Source of the DNA: Diospyros lotus
Taxonomy: Eukaryota > Streptophyta > Magnoliopsida > Ericales > Ebenaceae
Assembly: GCF_014633365.1 (NCBI RefSeq)
Contig: NC_068343.1
Span: 32,147,307-32,211,306, forward strand
Direction of reading: 5' to 3'
Length of the DNA: 64,000 bases
Position numbers and translations under genes: made by a program. Shown here piece after piece: positions 46,812 through 57,193 of the stretch; position 1 is the stretch's first letter, and the number at the start of each line of letters is the position of its first letter. Below the pieces are notes generated by a model, which was not told the origin of the DNA, did no database searches, and saw nothing but the letters and a program-made list of their open reading frames with translations.

Positions 46812-48055
46812 ACGAAATCTCTATGCACCTTATACTATTTTGTCCATAACTTTTGATGTAGAAGTCCGAATTGAGATCTGTTTGAAGAGTTATAATCTAG
46901 ACTTTGAGAGCTTCGATTTGATATATAATATTGCATACTTTGGTTATGGTTTGAGTTAGTTAAGGATTTACTCAATCCAAATTAGGCATGAAGCCATATG
47001 TGGTGAGTTGGTAAAATTAATGATGGCCTAAATTAATTAAAGGTATGGTGAGGTGATGTGAGATATGGTGAGGTGAGATGCAGTATGGTGAAGTGATGTA
47101 AGGTATGGTGAGGTGAGGTATGTTGAAGTGATGTGAGGTATGGTGAAGTGAGGTGAGGTATGGTGAAATGAGGTGAGGTGAGGTATGGTGAGTTAGTAAA
47201 ACAAATGAGGGCATAAATTAATTAAGGGTATGGCCTTGGGGAATGGGGAAACTTGGTTTCCAAGGCATGGAGATGCCTATAAATGAGAAAGGGAGGCTGG
47301 GCCATGCGAGGGAGATTGAAGGAGAAATTAGGGCGTGGCTAGGAATTAAAAGAAATACTAGAGGAAATCCAAAGAAGAGGGAGAAGTCGTAGCTAGCAGC
47401 AAGAAGAGGATTATCGTGAGCGAAACTTGAGGCAAGCTCATAACCCTCTCTTTATATTCTTCAATTCCTTTGTAAGTGTTTGGTTTTTTATATTTTGTTC
47501 TTTCCTTTACCATAACTCGATTCCATGCATTAATAATATAAATTCGGGTGGCAACCATTCTATGACTTAAGCATTATTGATGGGTCTATGGTTAATGGAA
47601 TAAATTAAGTAAATGATTCCTTGGTGTTGTTGTTGCGTTCATCACAGGGCTTTATATTGCTCTACTTTCTTTGGGAATGATGTCAAACCCGTTGGGGCTA
47701 TGTTCTTAGAAAGTTGGTTATTATCAAGATTATGGGGTCATGTTAAGAGTCTTAATGAGGAAAGTGTAATGATCAGTAATATGTATGTCGAGGTAGGTTC
47801 TTATGCATGATAAGAGACAAGAACAAGAATGGTATGTTGATGTTAATGTTATCAAGTGCATGAAAAGTAATGGGGAAAGGTTATGAAATGTTAAGTCTAA
47901 CGAATGTAAGTTTAATGTTGTCTACGTGTGTCTAAGGGTATGGGGTACAAAGCCACTAATTATCGACCGTGGGTAATGGCAGTTGATGGTTGGATGTATG
48001 GGCGCCAGTTATCAGCTGTTACGATAAGGGATAGACAGGCCAGAAGAGTTAGTAC
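46812..48055 (+). other. LTR-like sequence with a minisatellite and a TATA box, no gene
   Basis: A GGTATGGTGAGGTGA minisatellite (47041-47200) is followed by GCCTATAAATGAG (about 47275-47287), a good plant TATA box, and transcript-like purine-rich sequence with CCTCTCTTTATATTC near 47445. This is the layout of a plus-strand LTR (U3, TATA, R-U5), but I found no matched ends. Short frames at 47017-47214 and 47358-47810 are not convincing genes. Confidence 0.4.
47041..47200. repeat. Irregular minisatellite GGTATGGTGAGGTGA
   Basis: About nine irregular copies of a 15-20 bp unit mixing GGTATGGTGA(A/G)GTGA and GAGGT. Translation gives a repetitive Thr/Ser/His frame on the minus strand, which is an artefact. 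Confidence 0.9.
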
Positions 48056-49439
48056 TGCCAAATGATATTTTACTCTTGAAAAATAAAGTAGTTTTGATAA
48101 TGACTATATGAAAATCAATCTTTTAAATATAAATTAGTTTGAAAGCAAAGTTTATGAAAATCAATCTTGAATTCTATAAGGAGTAAGGTTGAGTGTGTTT
48201 AAATTCAAAATGAATATCTTTTTGATAATCTCAACTTGCTTTCAAAAGTAACAAAGTTAGGAAATGTCAAGTGTTAAATTTTTTAAAATGGATAGTCGAC
48301 TATGTGTATTAGTGCTGTCGACTATGCTAATGAATAGTCGACTATGTGCCTGAGGATAGTCGACTATGCCTGAAGATAGTCGACTACGCTTGCATGTTCT
48401 GTGGACTATGTATGGCTTCTGTCGACTATATTCTATTATGTCGACTATTATGCAGGGTCTGCCGACTATGAATTTTCTTCTATCGACTATGTGTGTGCAT
48501 GATGTTTGAAATTCTCTTCATATTTTAAAGGTGTCGACTATGTGAATGTGTTTGTCGACTATCAGTAGATTTTGTTGGACAATAATCGACTATGCTTTCT
48601 TGTCTATCGACTATGCCTTAGTTTTATTTGAAAATATAGTTGACTAACCTCTTTTATCTGTCGACAGCTTATTTCTCAGAAACATGTAACGGCTAGTTTT
48701 TGGTGCATTTAATACTCGCCCAACCACCCACAATGGTCCAAATTTTAAACTTATCCACCATCAACTATAAATAGGTGGTTGGAGATGCATTGAAGGCTAC
48801 TGGAAAAATTTATTATTCAACGTCCGAGCATTCAAGTTTACTTTGAGCATTGAATTTTTCTTTCTCTCTCTACACTTAATTTTTGAGGCTTTGTATCTAC
48901 ATTGTTCCATTCATTTTAAGCCTCGATTCTTCATTTATAGAGAGCTTGTAACTAAGAGTGGTACTCTTAGATTCTCATACTCATGATTTTTGTAATTTTC
49001 CTAGTGTAAGCTAAGGGCCCATTAGATTGGGAGGATTGTACATTTCCTAGTCACGGACTAGAAGACCTACTCGTGTTGAGTAGGGGGTTGATAGTGAAGG
49101 TTCTTCAAAATCCTTAGTGGGTAGCTAAGGTAGTGGACTGGGCTTGGAAAGCCGAACCATCATAAATCATTATCTCTTATGCTTCCTACTTTTATTTGTT
49201 CTTGTTAGCATTTTTATCCTTACTTAATTTGTTTATTCATTCATAAGATTTCATATTTATTTTTCACCGAACGAAATTGTCTTTACATGGTTGATACCTC
49301 ATCGTGCCATTTCAAGATCTTGAGGTTTAACGAATTCGTGGTCTTAACAAATGACATCTCTGTTTCTCAAAAGATTTTTTTTTAAATATACCAATTCACC
49401 CCCCCTCTTGGTGTGTGCTATAACATTTCAATTCTATCA
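48056..49439 (+). mobile_element. LTR H, 5' LTR of a Sirevirus-like copia element
   Basis: The right edge ...CCCCCCCTCTTGGTGTGTGC...TTCTATCA (49439) is followed by a primer site, fixing it as a 5' LTR. TATAAATA is at 48766-48773. U3 upstream holds the AGTCGACTAT array (48291-48668) and then AACGGCTAGTTTTT. The left edge was not identified precisely and is placed near 48056, where the LTR-like sequence changes. The matching 3' LTR is absent because copia-1 begins at 50351 and no continuation exists beyond it. Confidence 0.75.
48291..48668. repeat. Phased palindrome array, core AGTCGACTAT, upstream of the TATA box
   Basis: Sixteen TCGAC-type sites start at 48296, 48318, 48338, 48360, 48380, 48402, 48422, 48441, 48462, 48483, 48534, 48555, 48586, 48607, 48641 and 48661. 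Twelve of the 15 gaps are 19-22 bp (mean about 20.8). The others are 51, 31 and 34. Most sites keep the central CpG. The last site is about 105 bp upstream of the TATA box, so this array is in U3. Confidence 0.95.
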
Positions 49440-49441
49440 AT

Positions 49442-49453
49442 TCGTATCAGAGC
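49442..49453 (+). promoter_or_regulatory. Primer binding site of the LTR H element
   Basis: TCGTATCAGAGC differs from tRNA-Met-type TGGTATCAGAGC at two positions. It sits two bases after the LTR end and 53 bp before the gag start codon. Confidence 0.8.
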
Positions 49454-49506
49454 CAAGTTCCCTTGTTTTTATCGGTCTAACAACCTAGGGAAAAAGATCC
49501 TATCAG

Positions 49507-50350
49507 ATGACACATTTTGCCTCCTCATTCCAATCCGAGGGTCTAAGCACCACTCGTCCCCCATTCTTTGATGGAACTAACTATAACTATTGGAAAACAA
49601 GAATGCAAATTTATTTGATGCAGGACTCAAGCTTAATGCAAGCTGCTTATAAGGATATCAAGCTAGCTGACATGGAGAAAATTCAGACCTGGACAGTAGA
49701 AGAAAGAAGAAATATGGAGATAAATGCAAAAGCTATGAATACACTAATCTGTGCACTGAGCTCAGAGGAATTCAACCGAGTGTCAACATGTAAGACAACT
49801 AAGGAAATTTGGGACAAACTAAAGGTAACACATGAAGGAACCAATCGAGTAAAGGAAATGAAAATCAATCTTCTTGTCCATGATTATGAGCTATTTTCAA
49901 TGAAGGAAGGCGAGTCTATAAAAGATATGTACACTAGATTCAATGATATTGTTACTACCTCAGAAGCTTTAGGTAAGACATTTACAAATGGAGAAAGAGT
50001 TAGAAAAATTCTAAGAAGTTTACCTAGATCGTGGGAATCCAAGGTTACTGCCATAACAGAGGCTAAAGATTTAGATTCCCTTCCATTTGACAACTTGCTA
50101 GGTTCATTAATGACACATGAAATTATAACGAAAATAAATGAAGTTGATGACTCCAAGAAAAATAAAAATGTAGCATTTAAGATTGAGGATGAAGATAAAG
50201 ACTCTCAAAGTGAAGAAGATGATTTTACACTGTTAACTAGAAAATTTAGGAAATTTATGAAGAAAGGTAGATTTAATCAAAAGAGAAACTTTCAGAAAGA
50301 GAAAGATAAAAAAGAAACTAACCCATCTAATGAGCTTCGATGTTTTTTAC
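49507..50350 (+). CDS. Copia gag (UBN2 family), open but truncated at the zinc knuckle
   Basis: The frame opens with MTHFASSFQSEG, then RPPFFDGTNYNYWKTRM (residues 17-33), the standard N-terminal gag motif. The UBN2 core follows (about 55-200: TKEIWDKLKVTHEG, INLLVHDYELFSMKEGESIKDMYTRF, LRSLPRSWESKVTAI) and then a Lys-rich RNA-binding tail (240-275). It would assemble virus-like particles and bind RNA. The reading stops in NELRCF, exactly where the CCHC knuckle should begin, because the copia-1 LTR starts there (50351). About 280 codons are free of stops, so this element is younger than its surroundings. The start is the first ATG after the primer site. No pol from this element follows anywhere in the window. 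Confidence 0.9.
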
Positions 50351-52251
50351 TGTAGGTGCTCTAGACCCAATTAGATTAGGCATGTTGTACACTGATAATT
50401 GTAATCATGTTTATTATTTGAATAAGGAGTTGTTCAAATTCACAAGAAGTCATTCTATTAGTTTCTTGTTATTATTATAATAATCGAATGAAACTAGATA
50501 GACGTCCATATGATGTATACTATGATTAATCTATAAAGATGTGAGATAATGCATCACAGTTTCTAGACATCATTAAACATCCCAAGTTGTATCAATGCCA
50601 AGAATGGACATTGACAATTGCGGTAAGACTTGTATGTGCTATATTTTTGTTATGTGATAGTAATGGAGGTCTCACACCCATAGGTATAGGGATGCCGAGA
50701 CAAGTATATAGGTGACCAATGTTGGAGAACGAGTTCTAGACATGACTCGCCATGAGAATCCATTTTGATTATATGTTGATAGAATTCTCATACAAGATGG
50801 GTGTAACTAATCCCTGGACTTGAGGTTGTCATGGTCATCTCATAAGAAGACCGGTATGCTTTGACATCATTTCGATGGTCCTAGATAAAGGATGCACGTG
50901 GACAATCATTGGGTATATTGTGAGGCTTATGGAGATGGGTGTATCCATGGCCATGGTGAAAGAGATTAATAAGGAGTCATTGATTCACTTTCTATTAAGT
51001 GAAGATATCCGGATGACCGAAGAAAAACTCATGTGATCATAATCAAGCAACACATTGCCAGACTTGAGATCACATCAGATACATTGACGAGAGAATCGAA
51101 TTACATGGTAACCATGCTCGTGAAATGTTATTTGTGGATTATGAATCCTTATGAATAATTGGATAGGCATGACGCCTTGCTAGAGACCAATCTTGTCTTA
51201 TGTGTTCATACCAACACATTGCCAACATATTCGAAAGCCTAATGAGTCATACGCAATAGGTACGTTCCATGGCTTAAACTAGGAGAGCGGATATATGGTT
51301 AAGTGGAACACTTTGGCAAGAAATTATGTCATTGTAGATTCTCACAGAAAAAGAACAAAGAGACGTAATGACGTCGATATGATGATGGGTCATCATAAAG
51401 GAAAGAGCTTCCTAAAATGGCAATTGATTAAATTAGGATGGAGTTTCTAATTTAATAATTTTCTATTTGTTAGAGTGACAAATAGGAAATAAAATATATT
51501 TGGGCTTACATTAATATTTGGACTAAATAAAGTATTTGGGCCAAATATTAAATTAAATATTATATTTGAGCTAAATTAGATTTGGGCCAAATATTAAATA
51601 TTATATTTGGGCTAAATTGGATTTGGACTAAATATTAAATAATAAATATTTGAGCTTGAATTAGATTTGGGCTAAATATTTTATAAATGGATTTGGGCTA
51701 CTTAATTATATTTCTAATTGGACTAGGATAAGCCCACTTAAGATTCTAGTTGAACTAGGATTAATGGGTTAGCCCAATCCATTAGGGTTTAAGAAACCCT
51801 AGAAGGCTTCTCTATAAATACCCTTTTATGGGTTGCCGAATGAGAGGATTTTAACAGTTGTGTGGTTTTTCAAGAGTTGAAAAATGAATGCCATTCACTC
51901 TTCCCCATTTCTTTTTGGCATTGATTTGAAACGTGAGCATTCTTTTCCATCCATACACAAGCCGCAAAAAGAAGAAGGAACTAGCACTCCTATTCCGTTC
52001 TTCTTGCTAACGGACACGTGCCGTGTATCACGAGTTAGAGGCTGGACGCTTGGACGGCTCGAATCCGCGAACGGCTAAAAAATCTAAAAGTTAGATTTAT
52101 TTTATTTGTATGTGAATGATTTAATTTCGATGTTGATCTAATTGTCGGGATCGGGGCAAGGTTCAAAATTTTTGAACTACGCTACTTGCCCCGTAGTGAT
52201 CTTGCTTTACCACTACGCTACTTGCCCCGTAGTGATCTTGCTTTACTTTTA
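50351..52251 (+). mobile_element. Copia-1 left (5') LTR
   Basis: It begins TGTAGGTGCTCTAG (50351) and ends next to the primer site at 52253. It matches the right LTR (57194-61597 without solo LTR C) nearly throughout. Differences: about 75 bp present in the right copy (near 57793-57870) is missing here, and a 36-bp end segment is duplicated (52176-52246). A TATAAATA box at 51813-51820 is intact. It also holds the uninterrupted site ATAATCAAGCAACACATTG (about 51039-51057), the empty version of the solo LTR C insertion. Confidence 0.9.
52176..52246. repeat. 36-bp tandem duplication at the end of the copia-1 left LTR
   Basis: ACTACGCTACTTGCCCCGTA and its continuation to GCTTTAC occur twice in tandem. 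The right LTR has a single diverged copy, so the duplication arose after insertion. Confidence 0.9.
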
Positions 52252-52252
52252 G

Positions 52253-52264
52253 TGGTATCAGAGC
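52253..52264 (+). promoter_or_regulatory. Copia-1 primer binding site, exact tRNA-Met type
   Basis: TGGTATCAGAGC, a perfect match to the usual plant copia primer site, two bases after the LTR end. Confidence 0.95.
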
Positions 52265-54186
52265 GATCGTTGAAATATTTTAATTCCTTACTTGCGGATT
52301 CGATTATATTGTTATTTATGAAATAATTAAATAATTGTTGCATTTGTATCTTTGTTTTTTTGGATTGCAAAACATTTTTGGTAAAAGGGAAAAAGATCGT
52401 GTATGACATGAAAAAGCGAAAAACGGGGATCGAGGTGCATATGGATGCACTAGGGGGTCGGAAGATGCAGCCAAGAGGGGCCCACGCACGCTAGGCACGA
52501 CCACGCATGCTAGGGCGGCCCATATGCGCGTAGGGCATAACCAATCATAGCCTCGCGCGTGCATGGCGTGCACAGGCACGGTCGCGTACGCGTAGGAGCT
52601 GCAAGGCGGCATGCATGTGCGCAGGGCAAGGCCGGGCGTGGGTGCAACCAGTGACCCGAACACGCCCGTAGGCGACCCTTGTGCTACTCGCGTGGCCTAT
52701 GCATGCCCCAAGGCCTTTTTGGCCTGACAGCATTTGTGACATGCTACCCAGCCACCTCCAGGCCCCTCCCGCTGCCTAGGGCTTCGGTTTGACCCTTCCC
52801 CAAGGTCCACGTGAAGCACCCGGGCTGACCCTTTAGTGGCCCAGTGAGTTCTGTTCCCTTAGGTGGGGCCTGACCAAATTGTTTGGCAATTCTTTTATTA
52901 TTTTTATCCGATCCATGAGTGTATGACACCTATGGGCCGTGATTAAAATGGGTCGTGGCCGTTAATTAGATAATTTATTAATTATTGGACTGCTAGTGTA
53001 TGTTTAACATGGATTGGTTGATTCAAGGCCTGTTGAGCCTTGTTAGTTAGGCTAATGGATGGAGCCCAAGCCCAGCACAATTAAAACAATTTTCTTTTCC
53101 AAAATTATACAAATTTTCAATTTATTGAAATCGTTTCTTTAAAATTGAAATATATGCAACAATTAATTAACATAATTGTGAATGTATCTATTAGATTGAT
53201 TGCATGGGTGTATGGTATGGATCCAGTCGACCATTTATTTTATGTTGGGAATAAATGCTTGTAAATTTGGTTTTTGAAATAGGGCCTGCATGTCCTGCTT
53301 CTCTTATACTCTGATGTACATTCTCTTCTCATCTTACTCCCCCGAATATAACTCAGGGTTTCTGATTCTATGTAATGTATGTAGAATAGAATAAAGTAGT
53401 GATAGTTGTAGTTTGTATGAAGAGAAAGACATGGAGCCAAATTGAAGACAAAATTCGAAGATCAACGAAGGCTTGAAGAATGTGCTTGAGAAGCAAGTTG
53501 TGATTCTTCACCTAGGTTTGACCCGCTAACTTCTCTTCTATGGCTCGAGGGGGCTAGCCATAGTTATCCATACCTTACACCAGTTTGAGTCATTTATTAT
53601 GCATGATTAATTTGATTAATTGCATGTGGTGAGACTTAAATAAATAAATAATAGGTCCCCCATTAATATTAAGCCAACTTGCCTTCCATCATTATGAAAC
53701 ATTAGGTTTCTAGCTGGCACTTGATTTGTTGAGTCACTCAAGGTCATGTGTCACCTATGATTCCTATGTTTTATGGGCCATAAGATGTCCCTGAATGATG
53801 GGTTTGACTTAACTAGAAAGGTGGGTTTGTTGAGTCACTCAAGGCCTTATTGGGTACAGAGGCAAAGATTGGGAGTCACATAAGATGTGCTTCACAAGGA
53901 GTTGTCAACCCAATGAATCTAGGAGTTGCATGGAGATGCAATTGGTAGCAAGTACCTACCTAATTGATCCTAGTACAATTTGTTGAGTCACTCAAGGATG
54001 TACGAAGGGAGATGGGATCCTAGACCATTAGGAAATCTTCCAATGCGATTTCCCGAATTATGTCTTGAGGGTGGCGAACTTGTAGAAAATAGTGGGAGCA
54101 ATCATAAAATGTTACTTCTTGTAATTTATGATTTTGTAATTCAATATGATTATAATAATATCTCTATATTCGATTGTTGATCTGGA
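52265..54186 (+). other. Copia-1 untranslated leader
   Basis: About 1.9 kb lies between the primer site and the gag start. It contains a GC-rich block (52430-52870) with recurring CGCATGCTAGGG-like words. Three identical palindromic words TTGAGTCACTCAAGG lie at 53729, 53830 and 53983. Overlapping minus-strand frames (52316-52742) follow the GC composition and are rejected as genes. Leaders of this length occur in plant copia elements. Confidence 0.7.
53729..53997. repeat. Three TTGAGTCACTCAAGG motifs in the copia-1 leader
   Basis: Identical 15-mers at 53729, 53830 and 53983 (gaps 101 and 153) in otherwise dissimilar sequence. TTGAGTCACTCAA is a 13-bp palindrome containing TGAGTCA, the classical GCN4/AP-1-type bZIP core. 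The arrangement parallels the four spaced words in the copia-2 leader. Confidence 0.95.
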
Positions 54187-54965
54187 ATGTCTGGAAACAT
54201 GTCGATAAGATCGATACTCGAGGGCAATAATACCTTCAACGGGACTAATTTCTATGACTGGGAGATCATCTTGAGGATAGTCCTCACACATGATAAGATT
54301 CTCTATGTGATAAAGAGATCTCTTCTTGTGAAGCCACCAGTTGAGTAAATAGTAGCATATTAGGCCTGGACGATGCACAAGGGTGATATGATCATCGCTT
54401 GGTATGTCATCTTGGCTGCCATGACCTCGAAACATAGGTCGTAATATAAGAGTTATGATGCCTATGAGATCATGGCTAGAGTTGAACTTGGGTATGGATG
54501 CCGAAACTTACCCTAGATTTGGTGCTACAGTCCCTCCCTAACGGTTATGGAAGAGACTCTTAGAGAGTTGTTGTCCATGCTAAGGGACGTCGAGCCTAAA
54601 ATTGTATAAAGGTCAAGGGAAGTGTTCTCTTAGTTGAAGGGTCCAAGGCGCACAGGGGTAAGCCCAAAAGTAAGAAAGCCAAAAGGAATAAAAGTTCTTC
54701 CATAGCACCATCTGGAAGAGTCTAGAAGACCAAAACCTGAAAAGGTAAGGAGGATGCGATCTATCTCCATTGTGATAAACCGGGAGGTGTAGAGTATAAG
54801 AGTTTTACTCAGGGCACTTTAGGTATTTATGTTATTGGAATTAATCTATCTACTTCCGATTAATCCATATGGGTATTAGATACTGGATCTAGTGCTCATA
54901 TTTGCACTTTTGTGTATGGGCTTAGGAGTACGAGGAGATTAATAATAGGAGAAGTGTAAAGGGAG
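54187..54965 (+). pseudogene. Copia-1 gag and protease remnant
   Basis: From the ATG at 54187 the frame reads MSGNMSIRSILEGN, TNFYDWEIILRIVL and ILYVIKRSLLVKPPVE before a stop. More gag follows with several stops (YKSYDAYEIMARVEL). A basic region KKAKRNKSS precedes a damaged zinc knuckle (HCDKPGGVEYKSF, about 54772), where GHWK has become GGVE. The protease motif WVLDTGSSAHIC at about 54870 is well kept. The usual pre-integrase zinc segment is missing between protease and integrase, a deletion. Confidence 0.85.
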
Positions 54966-54979
54966 TGAAGACTACATAA

Positions 54980-55651
54980 GTGCTAGGGCTTGTGCACACT
55001 GATGTGTGTGGGCCCATGTCCACCCAAGCTCGAGGTGGGTATCTCTACTTCATAACTGTTACTAATGATAGATCACATTTTGGTTATGTGTATCTCATGA
55101 GACACAAATCCGAGGCTTTTAAAAAGTTCAAAAAATTTAGATTTGAAGTAGAGAAACAAACTGGGAAAAGTATTAAAATACTTCAATCAGATCGAGGTGG
55201 TGAATATTTGAACAGTGAGTTTCTAGATTATCTAAAACAAAATGGGATTCTCTTACAATGGATTCTACCTGGAACACCAGAGGTGAACGATGTGTCTGAA
55301 AGGAAAAATATGACCTTGTTGGACAGGGTCTGGTCCATGATGAGTCGCACTGAATGCCCCATTTCATTTTGGAGATACGCACTCCTCACCGCGATCTTTG
55401 TTTTGAATAGGGTTCCGAGTAAATCAGTTACTCAGACTCCATATGAGATATGGAAAGGAAAGAAGCCAAATTTATCTTTTCTTAAGATTTGGGGTTGTGA
55501 AGCTTATGTCAAGTGTGTTGACAACAATAAGCTAGAACCCAAATCGACGAGATGTTTGTTTATGGGATATCCAAAAGAAACAAATGGATATTACTTTTAC
55601 CATCCACATGAACAAAAGGTGCTTTGTTTCCAAGCATGTGGCATTCCTTGA
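54980..55651 (+). CDS. Copia-1 integrase core, open 223-codon remnant
   Basis: The frame MLGLVHTDVCGPM... covers the copia integrase catalytic core. The acidic triad is intact: D8 (HTDVCGP), D71 (QSDRGGEY) and E107 (VSERKN). This gives the canonical 35-residue spacing between the last two. The C-terminal part has SFWRYAL, TPYEIWKGKKP, LKIWGCEAYVK and CLFMGYPKETNGYYF. In an active element this would insert cDNA into chromosomes. Here the upstream HHCC zinc domain is deleted and neighbours carry stops, so it is a pseudogene fragment despite being open. The start is simply the first ATG; in the original polyprotein it was internal. Confidence 0.85.
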   Translation: MLGLVHTDVCGPMSTQARGGYLYFITVTNDRSHFGYVYLMRHKSEAFKKFKKFRFEVEKQTGKSIKILQSDRGGEYLNSEFLDYLKQNGILLQWILPGTPEVNDVSERKNMTLLDRVWSMMSRTECPISFWRYALLTAIFVLNRVPSKSVTQTPYEIWKGKKPNLSFLKIWGCEAYVKCVDNNKLEPKSTRCLFMGYPKETNGYYFYHPHEQKVLCFQACGIP

Positions 55652-57177
55652 GAAGGAATTCTTAGGTGCTGTGGTTAGTGGGAGGAATGTTAAACTCGAT
55701 GAGATTCAAGGCAAACCACAAACAAATGCTGCCTCCAAGAACTTGAGGAAGATCAGACACAAGATGTTGTGTCAGTTCCCTAACCTTCTATATAAGAACC
55801 TCGTAGGTCGACGAGGGTTCGTTGTGAGCAAGAGAGATATGAATTTCTCATCTCGGCACATGGAGATATATTTCTAGCTGTGAACGATAAGCTTACTACC
55901 TATGATGAGGCAATGTCTAACATTGACTCTAGGTTATGGTAGATGGATGACAAAACAGCTTTTCTTAAAGGAAACCTGGTCAAGGATTTGTATATGACAC
56001 AGCTTAATGATTTTGTTACCCATGAACATTTAAATAAGATTTGCAAGTTGAAAAGGTCCATTTATGGACTAAAGCAAACATCCTGAAGTTGGAATCAAAT
56101 TTTTGATGAAAAGATCAAAAGGTTTGATTTTTCATAAAAGGGAACTTGATCCTTGTGTTTATAAGAAGATTAGTAGGAGCGTGATGGTCTTTTAATCCTA
56201 TATGTGGACGATATATTGCTCATAGGGAATGGTGTTCCCATGTTGCAATCAGTTAAAAGATGGCTCTTAGAAAATTTCTCCATGAAGTATTTGGGAGAAG
56301 CAACCTATATTTTGGGAATAAGGATCTATTGAGATAGATTCATGAGGTTGCTAGCACTCTCCCAAAGCGCGTACATTGACAAGGTGCTAAAGAGTTTTAG
56401 CATGAAAGATTCTAGGAGGGAAATCTTCCCATGTCACATGAAATACATCTTTCCAAGGATATGTGTCCGATGACACAAGATGAGAGAGATAGTCGAGCAC
56501 CATATGCCTTGGCCATTGGCTCGATCATGTATGCCATGTTATGTACGAGGCCTGATGTTGCATATGCTTTGAGCATATGTAGTAGATATTAGGCTGATCT
56601 AGGTGAGAAACACTGGATTACAGTTAAGAACATCCATAAGTACTTGAGAAGGATTGAAGTGATGTTCTTGGTATATGGAGAAGGAGAGCATATAGTGAAG
56701 GATTTCACGGATGCCAGTTTCCAATTCAACCATGATGATTTTAAATCATGTACAGTCGAGATTCATATTCTGCCTAAATAGCGGGGCCATGAGTTGGAAG
56801 AGTTCCAACAAGAGATAGTGACAGATTTAACAACTAAAGTCGAATACATAGCAGCCTTTGAAGCAGCTAAGGAGGTTGTATGGATCTGTAAGTTCATTGA
56901 TAAAATTAAAGTGGTGTCCAGCATTGTTGATCCAAAATAGTTATTGGGATAACATTGGAGCCATCGCGTAAGTGAAGGAACCACGGTATCATCAACGGAC
57001 CAAACTTGTATTGCGATATCACTGTCTGATAATAGAGATTATCAGTTGAGGTGACATATGTAGAGAAAGTATTGACGGATGACAACGTCGTAAATCCCTT
57101 GACTAAAGCTCTGTCCAAGGAAAAACATGAAAGTCATGTTCGATCATCAAGTATAAAATACATGAATGATTGACTCT
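55652..57177 (+). pseudogene. Copia-1 reverse transcriptase and RNase H remnant
   Basis: The integrase tail continues in another frame (VSKHVAFLEKEFL, 55625-55665). Then TTYDEAMSNIDSRLW joins directly to MDDKTAFLKGNL (about 55900-55975). Roughly 100 RT codons normally found between these motifs are missing. ICKLKRSIYGLKQTS, ILYVDDILLIGNG (catalytic YVDD intact, about 56205), NFSMKYLGEATYILGI and LSQSAYIDKVLKSF follow with stops. RNase H keeps DFTDASF, TTKVEYIAAFEAAKEVVWI and a degenerate GAIA/KEPRYH part. It ends about 15 bp before the polypurine tract. Confidence 0.9.
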
Positions 57178-57193
57178 AGTGCAAGTGGAAGAT
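57178..57193 (+). promoter_or_regulatory. Copia-1 polypurine tract
   Basis: AGTGCAAGTGGAAGAT lies immediately before the LTR tip TGTTAGTGTAGG, like the copia-2 tract. Confidence 0.85.

Noticed and set aside
47017..47214. 65-codon repetitive Thr/His/Ser frame
   Set aside because: Translation of the GGTATGGTGAGGTGA minisatellite.
52316..52742. Minus-strand frames of 63-115 codons in a GC-rich block
   Set aside because: They lie in the copia-1 leader on the antisense strand; Ala/Arg/His-rich translation follows composition.
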